From: Fidelibacterota bacterium
GTDB lineage: Bacteria > Bipolaricaulota > Bipolaricaulia > Bipolaricaulales > Bipolaricaulaceae
Direction of reading: 5' to 3'
Length of the DNA stretch: 17,812 bases
Assembly (NCBI GenBank): GCA_024277405.1
Contig: JAJRVI010000028.1
Coordinates: forward strand, 1 to 17,812
Positions 1 to 7,325 of the stretch are shown in pieces (position 1 is the first letter of the stretch; every line of letters begins with the position of its first letter). The notes under the pieces were generated by a model, which did not search any database, had not been told where the DNA came from, and saw only the letters and a program-made list of their open reading frames with translations. A program made the translations under genes and the position numbers.

Positions 1-855
1 GTCCGCCCCGGCGAGGACGAGGCCTGGGAATTCCACCCCCGCGGCCCCTCTGAGGGGCACCTCCACCACGTCGAGCTCCGGGAAGGGGTACCCCCCGAGG
101 AGGGCGGCACAGCGCTCCAGCGCCCGGGCGGCGAGCCGGAGCGCTTTCTCCCCTGCGTACCGATGCGAAGGCGAAAACCACGACCTGACCTCCGCTCCCG
201 CCGCGTCCGTCGCCGCGTCCTCGTAGTCCTCCACGAGGACGAACGCGAACTCCCTCAGGTCGTGACCCTCCACGTGCACCGCCCCGGAGGGGAGCTCCTC
301 CTCCGTCCCGGTGGCGACCACCGTCCACCCGGGCGGCGCCTCGATCTCCGCCGCGTAATCGGCGACCTCGGCCACCAATGCGTCCCCCCACGGAAACACG
401 GGCTCGACGACCCACCCATCGCGCCAGGGGGCGAGGACCGGGTAGGCCTGGGATACCACCACCGTCCCCTCCCCCGCGGCCAGGGTCCCGTAGCCGCCGC
501 CGGGGAACGGGGGGACCTCGATGGCGTAAGAGAGGGTGACGGAGAAGCTCTGGCCCTCCTCCAAGGAGAGGGATACGGCCACCGCGGTGGGATCCACGGA
601 ATCCCAGGGGAGCTCCCTTTCCCCCTCTCTAACCGTCCGGAGGTCGACGGGGGCGTTGATGCCCTGGAAGAACCGGAAGACGAGCGTATCCACGGCCGCC
701 GGCGCCCGCCCCGTGACCGTGGCCTCACCTTCCAGTAGCCATCTGGAGTCGCCCGGGGATAGCTCGAGCCGGAGCACGTACCCGAGCTCGGCCGCCGATG
801 TGGTGCCGAGGCATAGGATACAGAGGACGAGCAGTGATCGGAGGCCCGGACGCAA
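1..855 (-). CDS. M1-like (gluzincin) metallopeptidase, secreted; N-terminal part only
   Basis: Open minus-strand frame of 285 codons that runs off the window edge, so the C-terminal part is missing. I place the start at a TTG (853-855) because GGAGG lies 9 bases upstream and no ATG precedes the signal peptide. The start lies just after the ftsZ stop. Residues 1-21 are a signal peptide (LRPGLRSLLVLCILCLGTTSA) with an AxA-like cleavage site, so the product is exported. About 200 residues of beta-rich sequence follow, then a helix and a segment reading YPFPELDVVEVP followed by GVEFPGLVLAG. This matches the stretch before the zinc site in M1 aminopeptidase-like proteins (GxxYPY...MEYPGLV). The HExxH zinc motif would lie beyond position 1, so catalytic competence cannot be judged. 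It is the last visible gene of the minus-strand operon after ftsZ. Family assignment rests on this one block and the overall layout. Confidence 0.68.
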   Translation of the reverse strand, partial: MRPGLRSLLVLCILCLGTTSAAELGYVLRLELSPGDSRWLLEGEATVTGRAPAAVDTLVFRFFQGINAPVDLRTVREGERELPWDSVDPTAVAVSLSLEEGQSFSVTLSYAIEVPPFPGGGYGTLAAGEGTVVVSQAYPVLAPWRDGWVVEPVFPWGDALVAEVADYAAEIEAPPGWTVVATGTEEELPSGAVHVEGHDLREFAFVLVEDYEDAATDAAGAEVRSWFSPSHRYAGEKALRLAARALERCAALLGGYPFPELDVVEVPLRGAAGVEFPGLVLAGAD

Positions 856-858
856 GCC

Positions 859-2187
859 TCACCCCTCCAGGCGGCGCAGGAACGCAGGGTAATCCAGGTC
901 TCCGCGGTCTCGCTTCTTCTTGCGCTCCGGGGGCTTTCGGGGCGGAAGTTCCTCTTCCTCCTCCATGGAGAAGACCTCCTGGAAATCGGCGGCGATGACG
1001 GTGATCCGCACCAGGTCGGCGAGCTCCTCCCGCACCACGGCCCCGAACACCAGCTCCGCCTCGGTGAGGGCCTCCTTGCGGATGGTCTCCGCGGCCTGGG
1101 TGACCTCGGCGAGGGTGAGGTTCTCGCCCCCGGTGACGTTCAGGAGGATCTTGCGCGCTCCCCTGATGGTTCCTCCCTCCAGGAGGGGGTTCTGGGATGC
1201 CTCCTTCGCCGCCCGCACCGCCCGGTTCTCGCCCCGCGCCTCGCCGGTCCCCATCATGGCCGTCCCCGCGCCGCGCAGCACCGAGGCCACGTCGGCGAAG
1301 TCGAGGTTCACCACGCCGGGGACGGTGATGAGGTCGGTGATGCCCTGGACCCCCTGTCGGAGGACGTCGTCAGCCCGGGCGAAGGCCTGGATCACGGAGG
1401 TCTCGCGCGGGGAGAGGGAGAGGAGACGGTTGTTGTCGATCACGATCACCACATCGGCCGCATCCCGGAGCTCCCGGAGGCCCTCCTTGGCGCGCTCGGC
1501 CCGGGCCGTGCCCTCGAACGCGAACGGGAGGGTCACCACCCCCACGGTGAGGGCCCCGAGCTCCCGGGCGATCTTGGCGATCACCGGGGCGGCCCCGGTG
1601 CCCGTCCCGCCCCCGAGGCCGCAGGTGAGGAAGACCAGGTCAGCCCCTTCCAGGAGCGACCTTATCTCCCACGCCGTCTCCTCGGCAGCGGCCTTCCCCT
1701 TGCGATGGTCACCCCCCGTGCTCCTACCCCCCGTCACCTCCGCCCCGAGCTGTAGCTTGTCGTCCGTCCGACACACGGAGAGGATCTGGGAATCGGTGTC
1801 CATGGCGACGAGGCGCACTCCCCGCAGGCCGGTCTCGCGGATGCGGGCGAGGGCGTTTATGCCCCCGTTCCCCACGCCCACCACTACGATGCGCGCCCCC
1901 GGGCCCGCCTCTTCCTCCTCGCGGCGCTCCAGCTCCTCCACCAGCGGGAGCTCGGTCACCTGGATCTCCACCGGGCCGAAGGCGGCCTCCACCGCCTCCC
2001 GGAGCTTGGGGAGCTTCCGGAGCACGTAGTTCTTCTTGAACTTGCTCTCCACCTCGATGAGGAGTGTGTCGCCGCTGTAACGCACCTTGGCGGGATCGAC
2101 GGGGAGACAGGCCCGGAGCACCTGATCCCTGATCGCCCCCAGGACCTGGCGCCACCGCTGCCCCAGCTCCTTCTCTCGCTCGTCCAT
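859..2187 (-). CDS. ftsZ: FtsZ cell-division GTPase with an extra N-terminal domain
   Basis: Tubulin-like GTPase that forms the division ring. From the ATG at 2185-2187 it is 442 residues, longer than the usual 350-400. A TTG at 2227-2229 would add 14 residues, but the ATG has a GAGAGGGG ribosome site. Residues about 98-405 are FtsZ: nucleotide loop GVGNGGINAL (104-113), tubulin signature GGGTGTG (192-198), T7 loop with NLDFAD (294-299) carrying the catalytic aspartate, and the GTAMMGTGEARGENRA block. An acidic then basic linker leads to the C-terminal tail DLDYPAFLRRLEG, the peptide that binds FtsA/SepF-type partners. Residues about 8-78 form a separate domain (WRQVLGAIRDQVL, DTLLIEVESKFKK, LREAVEAAFG) that normal FtsZ lacks. 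It resembles DnaA domain I or the Pol III tau C-terminal fold. The T3 loop (about 153-165) also differs from the usual GLGAGGNPxxG. It follows the HAD gene by 43 bases. FtsZ identity is certain; the extra domain's role is unknown. Confidence 0.95.
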   Translation of the reverse strand: MDEREKELGQRWRQVLGAIRDQVLRACLPVDPAKVRYSGDTLLIEVESKFKKNYVLRKLPKLREAVEAAFGPVEIQVTELPLVEELERREEEEAGPGARIVVVGVGNGGINALARIRETGLRGVRLVAMDTDSQILSVCRTDDKLQLGAEVTGGRSTGGDHRKGKAAAEETAWEIRSLLEGADLVFLTCGLGGGTGTGAAPVIAKIARELGALTVGVVTLPFAFEGTARAERAKEGLRELRDAADVVIVIDNNRLLSLSPRETSVIQAFARADDVLRQGVQGITDLITVPGVVNLDFADVASVLRGAGTAMMGTGEARGENRAVRAAKEASQNPLLEGGTIRGARKILLNVTGGENLTLAEVTQAAETIRKEALTEAELVFGAVVREELADLVRITVIAADFQEVFSMEEEEELPPRKPPERKKKRDRGDLDYPAFLRRLEG

Positions 2188-2230
2188 GGACCCCTCTCGC
2201 ATTGTGTCCCCGGAGGGGGCGTTGGTCAAC

Positions 2231-2875
2231 TTAGGGGATCAATGCGGGTATTTCCCTGAATTCGGCCGTCACCACGTGGGCCGCCTCCGCCACCCGCGGA
2301 TCCTTGGGGGCGTAGGCGATCCCGAGGCCCACGATGCGGAATACGGGGATGTCGTTGAAGTTATCGCCCACGAACGCGATCTCGCGGGGCGAGAGCCCGT
2401 ACCGCGTCGCCATCTCCCGCACGACCTCGTCCTTCCTCCACAGGGGCACGCGTAGCTCGGCGCGGCCGCTGAAGCGTCCGTCCACGACCTCGAGGACGTT
2501 GGCGACGGCGAAATCCAGCCCAAGTTCCGCCCGCACGTGATCGGCGACGAGGGATAACCCCGAGGACACGATCCCGAGGACCAGCCCCCGTTCCCGCAGT
2601 GCGGCGATCGCCTCCCGCGCCCCCGGCGGGTAGGGAGGGGGAAGGAGCCGGTCCAGGATGGGGCGGACGGGCCTCCCCGCGAGCAGCCGTGCGTTCGCAC
2701 GCAACCACTCGTCGTAACGCTCGGGGTGGGGAAGGTACCGCTCCTGGAGGCGACGCCACTCCGCGGCGAGGCCCGCCGCGACCCCGATCGCCCCCCAGCT
2801 CGACTCGAAGTCGACCCCGCGGTACCGCACGAGCGTCCCGTCGAGGTCGAAGAAGACGGCGCGGATCGGCCTCAT
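2231..2875 (-). CDS. HAD-superfamily phosphatase, SerB-like
   Basis: A 214-residue phosphohydrolase with all four HAD motifs: FFDLDGTLV (nucleophile D10, acid/base D12), SSG at 104-106, K148, and GDNFNDIPVF (D171, D175) for magnesium binding. A helical cap lies between motifs I and II at about 20-80. This matches the phosphoserine-phosphatase (HAD-IB) layout, and the GDNFND form is common there, but related enzymes act on other small phosphoesters, so the substrate is not settled. No signal peptide is present, so it acts in the cytoplasm. Its ATG overlaps the stop of the upstream beta-helix gene as ATGA, which implies translational coupling. Nothing nearby belongs to serine synthesis. The gene also sits in a window containing a sugar-phosphate-synthase-like protein that lacks a phosphatase, but on the other strand and about 6 kb away, so I do not link them. 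Confidence 0.85.
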   Translation of the reverse strand: MRPIRAVFFDLDGTLVRYRGVDFESSWGAIGVAAGLAAEWRRLQERYLPHPERYDEWLRANARLLAGRPVRPILDRLLPPPYPPGAREAIAALRERGLVLGIVSSGLSLVADHVRAELGLDFAVANVLEVVDGRFSGRAELRVPLWRKDEVVREMATRYGLSPREIAFVGDNFNDIPVFRIVGLGIAYAPKDPRVAEAAHVVTAEFREIPALIP

Positions 2876-4728
2876 GGGAGGACGAGCTCGCGCACCTCCC
2901 CGAGGCCGAGCGCCGCCCAGCGATCCTCCGGGATCTCCAGGGCGAAGAGGAACTGCTTCTGTGGCTCGTAGATCTTCTCCGGATCGGGCTCCATGGCGAT
3001 CTCACCGGCGAACTTCCCCTCCACATCGAAGAGGAGAAGCCGCAGGGGAAGGTAGACGTTGCGCATGTGGAACTTGGACTTCACCGGGCCTTCCCACATG
3101 AAGAGGATGGCGAACCCCTTCGCCCACTCGGGCGGCAGGGCCTGGAATCCCAGGAACCTCTCGTGGTCCTCGTCGGCCACGAACGCCTCGAGCTCGGCTT
3201 GCTTCCCCTCGGCGTCCATCAACACCACGGTGCGCGTACCGAAGGTGGCGAGGGCCCCGAGGATCATGCCTACGGCGTCCCGGTCCATGAGGGGCGCTGG
3301 GTCCTCCCCTCCTCCACCGAAGTAGACGGGATCGTCCCCGATGCCGTCGCCATCGGCATCCGTGCCCGTGTACCCCGAGTACCAGTTTCCCTTCCCCAAC
3401 GGGGCCCAGACGTTGCGTCCGAGATCCCTACCGTTACGCTCGTAATCCCAGAATAGGTTCTCATAGATCCAAGTCTCGCGGGTTTCGGTCCCCAGATAGA
3501 TCGCCTCGAAGGACCGATAAAGGAGGTTGCGCCGCACGGTGTTCCCGGTGGGGTAGGCCTGTTTATAAGCCTCTTCGAAGATGATGGCGATATTGGAAAG
3601 GGCTATCAGGTTGCCCTCGATGATCCCCCGGGAACCCAGGGAGTCGACCCCGTAGCCGCAGCCGATCATGGTGTTACGGGCGATGGTGTAATCGGAGGTA
3701 GCCCCGCGTACCTCCACGGCGATGTCGTTCTCCGAGAAGACCGAGGCGGACACCTCGGCCCGCATCGCCGACTCCAGCTTCACCGCGATCTTGTCCTTGT
3801 AGAAAAGGTTCTTCGTGATATCGATGTCCTGGGCCGCTCCGGCGACATAGATCCCGATGGCGTTCTTGAAGAAGACGTTGTCCACCGCGGAAACCCCGTT
3901 CGACGCGTCGATGCTCACACCGTGGCCGTTGACGTAGAGCCCGCAATTCTCGATACGGACCCCGTCGGAGAGGAAGACTTTTACCCCGGCGAGCTTGCTG
4001 TTCGCGATCCGCTCACAATCCCTGACTATGGTCCCCGGGGAGTTGTAGATGGTGACCGCCACGGCGGGGTTCAGGAAGAGGTCCGCGTTCTGAACCGTGA
4101 CGCCACGGGAGAAAGCGATGTAGATCCCATCGCCATTGTAAACCTTGACCCCCGAGAGGGTCACGTCGCGGGAGAAGGCGATGGTGATATGCCCCGCCTC
4201 CAAACCCTGGATCTCCTCGCCCTCGAGCCCGAAGTAGTAGTAAACGGGCCGCTCGTTCACGGTATTGGTGGAGGAGATATCGTGGTCGAAATGGGCACGC
4301 TCGAGCCCGGTGACCCTGAGCCCCTGGCGCTTCACGTAGAGGTAGTTGTCCCTCACGGTGAACCCCGTGGAGTTGGCGATCAGGATCCCGTTCAGGGAGT
4401 CGCGCACGATGCAGTCCTCGATCGTCCCGTTGGCGGAGAAGTTCACATAGATCGCGGCGCCGTCGGGGTCCATGGCCCCACGTATAAGGCATCCCCGGAT
4501 GACGAAGTACGCGTCCACGTTCTCGATGCGGATCCCGTATGGATCCCCTTGGGAAAGGAGGATCTCCCAACCGGCTATGACATAAGGGTCATCGGGGGTC
4601 CCGCTCCCCCCCACCACGCCGTTCTCGGCGGTGAAGTCATCGTTAGAGAGGATGACGATGGGACCCCGCGTGGCCGCGAGGACCCCCAATGGGATAAGCA
4701 GCGCTAATAGAACCGCAAAAAACCTCAT
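2872..4728 (-). CDS. Secreted NosD-like right-handed beta-helix protein fused to DUF192
   Basis: A 618-residue exported protein. Residues 1-18 are a signal peptide (MRFFAVLLALLIPLGVLA). Residues about 25-450 are a run of parallel beta-helix rungs of roughly 22-24 residues, with recurring patterns such as GIRIENV, GIYIAFSRGVTVQNA and GVRIENC. This is the NosD/PbH1 carbohydrate-binding-or-sugar-hydrolase fold. A TDADGDGIGDDPVYF calcium-loop-like segment (from about 456) closes the NosD part, as is usual in that family. Residues about 499-618 match DUF192: a beta strand, ERFLGFQALPPEW, then FAILFMWEGP and FHMRNVYLPLRLLLFD, ending in a FALEIPEDRWAALGLG-type strand. A strong AAAGGAGG site lies 5 bases before the ATG. 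It heads the minus operon. The beta-helix suggests binding of extended carbohydrate or surface polymer; no catalytic residues could be assigned. DUF192 is of unknown function. Confidence 0.85.
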   Translation of the reverse strand: MRFFAVLLALLIPLGVLAATRGPIVILSNDDFTAENGVVGGSGTPDDPYVIAGWEILLSQGDPYGIRIENVDAYFVIRGCLIRGAMDPDGAAIYVNFSANGTIEDCIVRDSLNGILIANSTGFTVRDNYLYVKRQGLRVTGLERAHFDHDISSTNTVNERPVYYYFGLEGEEIQGLEAGHITIAFSRDVTLSGVKVYNGDGIYIAFSRGVTVQNADLFLNPAVAVTIYNSPGTIVRDCERIANSKLAGVKVFLSDGVRIENCGLYVNGHGVSIDASNGVSAVDNVFFKNAIGIYVAGAAQDIDITKNLFYKDKIAVKLESAMRAEVSASVFSENDIAVEVRGATSDYTIARNTMIGCGYGVDSLGSRGIIEGNLIALSNIAIIFEEAYKQAYPTGNTVRRNLLYRSFEAIYLGTETRETWIYENLFWDYERNGRDLGRNVWAPLGKGNWYSGYTGTDADGDGIGDDPVYFGGGGEDPAPLMDRDAVGMILGALATFGTRTVVLMDAEGKQAELEAFVADEDHERFLGFQALPPEWAKGFAILFMWEGPVKSKFHMRNVYLPLRLLLFDVEGKFAGEIAMEPDPEKIYEPQKQFLFALEIPEDRWAALGLGEVRELVLP

Positions 4729-4754
4729 CGCTTCCTCCTTTCATCGTTGGCCAA

Positions 4755-4783
4755 ACGATACTCCCTGGGCCTCCCCCGGGCAA
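4755..4783 (-). promoter_or_regulatory. Candidate sigma70-type promoter of the minus-strand operon
   Basis: On the minus strand TTGCCC (4778-4783) is followed after exactly 17 bases by TATCGT (4755-4760). Both are partial matches to the consensus. Transcription would begin near 4748 and give a leader of about 20 bases carrying AAAGGAGG. A perfect 8-bp palindrome TTGGCCAA (4747-4754) sits at the predicted start site and could be an operator. It is weak evidence on its own. Confidence 0.4.
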
Positions 4784-4792
4784 AGAGGGCGG

Positions 4793-4798
4793 TATAAT
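4793..4798 (+). promoter_or_regulatory. Consensus -10 box (TATAAT) before the Cas4-like gene
   Basis: TATAAT sits within GCGGTATAAT, a 10-mer repeated exactly before the ROK gene (14037-14046). No convincing -35 lies 15-19 bases upstream. The implied start site is near 4805, almost on an ATG at 4807, which opens a 23-codon reading frame ending over the real start at 4869. Confidence 0.5.
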
Positions 4799-4868
4799 GC
4801 GCCGCGATGTATCGCAACGTGGAGATCCATCGGGACGTGCCCGTATCGGGTCACGCGGGGAGCCGGGG

Positions 4869-5663
4869 ATGCTCGTAGAGAGGCTGGAGGAGTTCTTCTC
4901 GCGCGCGGAGGAAGCCAGGGAGCGGGATTACTTCTACGTGAGCGAGGTCGCCAAATGTCCGCGCCAGATTTACTACGCGGTGAAGGGCTTTCCCCGCCCT
5001 CCCCTCGACGGCCAGTCGGCGCGGCGGTTGGCGGTGGGGGACGATGTTCACCGGAGGATCGTGGGCGCCCTGTTCTCCATGGGGGTGGCGGTGGCAGCCG
5101 AAGTCCCCATACCGCCGAACCCCCTGTTCCACGGGCGTGCCGATGTCATCGCATCCCTGGGAGGGGAAACGTTCGTGGTGGAGATAAAAAGCGTCCACCC
5201 CTATCAGTTCGACCAGACCACCACGAAGCCCAAGCGTGACCACTACCTCCAGCTCCAGCTCTACCTCCACTACCTGGACATCCCCCGGGGGATCATCCTC
5301 ATGGAGAACAAGGCCAACCAGGCCCTGCGCGAATTCATGGTGGACCGCGACGAGGAGACGGTCCGGCGCGTCATCGCGGATTTCACGGATCTCCACCGGT
5401 TGATCTTCCGGGAGGGAAAGCTCCCCCCGGTGCCGGACAAGTCGGAATGGGAATACGATCAGTGCCGCTATTGTCCCTTCGTGGAGTTCTGCGTGCGGGA
5501 TCAGACCCGGGCCGAGTTGCTGGAGAGGGAGATCGCCACACCGCCGGCCGCGGGGGCGGCACCCCTCCCGGCCGATCATCCGGCGGACGGAGGGGAGGCG
5601 GGGAAACGCGAAAAAACCACCGCGGAATCGGATCCCAAGGGGCTCTTCCTCTTCGATCTCTGA
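4869..5663 (+). CDS. Cas4/RecB-like PD-(D/E)XK nuclease with Fe-S cluster cysteines
   Basis: A 264-residue nuclease-fold protein. The ATG at 4869 is chosen because GGGGAG lies 6 bases upstream and homologous sequence begins right after it. Motifs are in Cas4 order: C30 (AKCPRQIYY), H61 (GDDVHRRI), D92 (HGRADV), E105-x-K107 (VVEIKS), then QLQLYL with Q128/Y132, and C199-x2-C202-x5-C208. The four cysteines (30, 199, 202, 208) are the set that holds a 4Fe-4S cluster in Cas4/AddB-type nucleases. Members are metal-dependent DNA exonucleases. No cas1, cas2 or repeat array is in the window, so this is a stand-alone version, possibly a repair enzyme. Residues about 222-264 are a low-complexity tail ending GLFLFDL. 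It is transcribed divergently from the beta-helix operon and converges on nadE. Confidence 0.85.
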   Translation: MLVERLEEFFSRAEEARERDYFYVSEVAKCPRQIYYAVKGFPRPPLDGQSARRLAVGDDVHRRIVGALFSMGVAVAAEVPIPPNPLFHGRADVIASLGGETFVVEIKSVHPYQFDQTTTKPKRDHYLQLQLYLHYLDIPRGIILMENKANQALREFMVDRDEETVRRVIADFTDLHRLIFREGKLPPVPDKSEWEYDQCRYCPFVEFCVRDQTRAELLEREIATPPAAGAAPLPADHPADGGEAGKREKTTAESDPKGLFLFDL

Positions 5664-5681
5664 GCCCGCGCCTCAGAGGTC
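5655..5681. terminator. Hairpin shared by two convergent gene ends
   Basis: Arms GATCTCTGAG (5655-5664) and CTCAGAGGTC (5672-5681) pair over 10 bp with one G-T wobble, around a 7-base loop. The TGA of the nuclease gene (5661-5663) and that of nadE (5673-5675 on the minus strand) both lie within the stem. No run of T follows on either strand, so intrinsic termination is uncertain. It may instead stabilise 3' ends. Confidence 0.45.
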
Positions 5682-7325
5682 ACGGAACCCGTTGGTGAGG
5701 GGGTAACGCCTCCCCATCCCGAAGGCCTTCGGGGAGACCTTGATCACGGGGGGGAGCTGCTTCCGCTTGTACTCCGTTCGGTAGACCCGGTGTATCACAT
5801 CCCGCACGAGCCCGTCCCCGAAGGACGCGGCGAGCCTTCCCGCGGGCAGGTTCTCCACCAAGAAGGAACGGAGAAGGGGGTCGAGGACGGAATAGCTGGG
5901 GATATCCTGGTCATCCCGCTGTCCGGGGCGAAGCTCGGCGGTGGGCGGGCGCCGGAAGATGGCCTCGGGGATGATCTCGCGGCCGTGGCGGTCGTTGATG
6001 TGCCGCCCCAGCTGGTAGACCTCCTCCTTGAGGAGATCCCCGATGGGGGCCAGCGCCCCCACGGTGTCGCCGTAAAGGGTGTTGTAGCCCATGGCCACCT
6101 CGGACTTGTTGCCCGGACACAGCACGGCGTAGCCCAGGGCATTGGCGAACGCCATGAGAACGAGCCCCCGGAGCCGTGCCTGGAGGTTCTCCCCGACCAC
6201 CCCCGAGGTGTCCACGACATCGCCCAGCGCCGCGAGGACCGCTTCGTAGATCCCCACGATGGGCACCTCCACGAGCTCGACCCCCAGGTTCCCGGCCACC
6301 GCACGCGCCCCCTCCCCGGACTCCGGTGCGGTGTAGGGGCCGGGAAGGAACACGGCCCGCACCCGATCGCGACCCAGCGCCGCGGCGGCGAGGGAGAGAA
6401 CCACCGCGGAATCGATCCCCCCGGAGACCCCGACGACCGCCCCCTTCAGGCCATTTTTGTCGAAGTAATCGCGGATACCGAGGACAATAGCCCGGTAGAC
6501 GTCGTCGATCCCCCTCTCCCGGGGCTCGTCCACCGGTTCCGCCGCCAGATCACACACGAAAAGGCCTTCCTCGAACCCCGGGGCCGCGAGGAGGAACGCC
6601 CCGTCGGGACGGAGGACGAAGGAATGTCCGTCGAAGACGAGCTCGTCCTGACCACCCACGAGATTGGCGTAGACCAGGGGGACCCCGGCCCGGGAGACCC
6701 ATCGCCGCCCGAGCTCCCAGCGGATCGAGGGCTTCCCCGTGAAGTATGGGGAGGCGGAGATATTCACCAGCAGATCCGCCCCCGCCTGGATCTCCTCTTC
6801 GATCACCCCGCCCTCGTACCAGAAATCCTCACATACCGAGAGCCCCACCCTGAGGCCCCGCCATTCGACCAGGGAGACCCCTCGGGCGGGGGTGAAGTAC
6901 CGTTCCTCCTCGAACACGTCGAACGAGGGGAGCCGTCCCTTGGCCTGGGCCCCGATGACCTCCCCGTCGGCGATGAGGTAAGCCACGTTGAACAACGTCT
7001 TTCCCGCCCCGAAGGCCCGGGCGGAGGGATCGGCGCGGTTCGCTTCCCGCGGTTCACCCTCGGCGATGTGGCCGATGACGACGGCAACCCCCTCCGTCGC
7101 CGCGGCGACCTCCTCCAGGGCCCCGCGGGCGGCGACGATGAAGTCCGGCCGCAGGAAGAGGTCCCGGGGAGAGTACCCCACCAAGAAGAGCTCGGGGAAC
7201 ACGAGGAGGTGAACGCCCCTGCGCCGGGCCTCCGCGATGGCCTCGCGGGCCAGGCGCAGGTTCCCCCCCAGGTCGCCCACGATGGGGTTGAGCTGGGCGA
7301 TGGCGATCCGCAGGCCCTCACTCAT
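5673..7325 (-). CDS. nadE: Glutamine-dependent NAD+ synthetase
   Basis: Makes NAD+ from nicotinate adenine dinucleotide, ATP and glutamine, the last step of NAD synthesis. The protein is 550 residues, within the range for the two-domain bacterial enzyme. The N-terminal nitrilase-type amidase domain (about 5-260) has the triad E45 (FPELFLVGY), K129 (AKGRLPSFDVFEEERYF) and C165 (LSVCEDFW), which frees ammonia from glutamine. The C-terminal synthetase domain has the ATP loop GVSGGIDSAVV (299-309), LCPGNKSEVAMGY, and the closing FGMGRRYPLTNGF. All key residues are present, so it should be active without an external ammonia supply. Its ATG overlaps the end of the upstream acetyltransferase gene by 8 bases, without a clear ribosome site, consistent with coupled translation. 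Confidence 0.97.
   Translation of the reverse strand: MSEGLRIAIAQLNPIVGDLGGNLRLAREAIAEARRRGVHLLVFPELFLVGYSPRDLFLRPDFIVAARGALEEVAAATEGVAVVIGHIAEGEPREANRADPSARAFGAGKTLFNVAYLIADGEVIGAQAKGRLPSFDVFEEERYFTPARGVSLVEWRGLRVGLSVCEDFWYEGGVIEEEIQAGADLLVNISASPYFTGKPSIRWELGRRWVSRAGVPLVYANLVGGQDELVFDGHSFVLRPDGAFLLAAPGFEEGLFVCDLAAEPVDEPRERGIDDVYRAIVLGIRDYFDKNGLKGAVVGVSGGIDSAVVLSLAAAALGRDRVRAVFLPGPYTAPESGEGARAVAGNLGVELVEVPIVGIYEAVLAALGDVVDTSGVVGENLQARLRGLVLMAFANALGYAVLCPGNKSEVAMGYNTLYGDTVGALAPIGDLLKEEVYQLGRHINDRHGREIIPEAIFRRPPTAELRPGQRDDQDIPSYSVLDPLLRSFLVENLPAGRLAASFGDGLVRDVIHRVYRTEYKRKQLPPVIKVSPKAFGMGRRYPLTNGFRDL

Noticed and set aside
163..738. 191-codon plus-strand frame at the left edge
   Set aside because: Antisense to the signal-peptide-bearing peptidase gene, whose minus frame is open from 855 to the edge and carries family motifs.
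920..2029. 369-codon plus-strand open frame across ftsZ
   Set aside because: Serine/arginine/proline-rich shadow of the FtsZ coding strand, with no domain.
2231..2875. HAD protein as the missing disaccharide-phosphate phosphatase for the GT4 enzyme
   Set aside because: It is in a different operon on the other strand, about 6 kb away, and its motifs look SerB-like rather than SPP-like.
4869..5663. CRISPR-Cas locus suggested by a Cas4-like protein
   Set aside because: No direct-repeat array and no other cas gene in the window; Cas4-like nucleases are widespread outside CRISPR loci.
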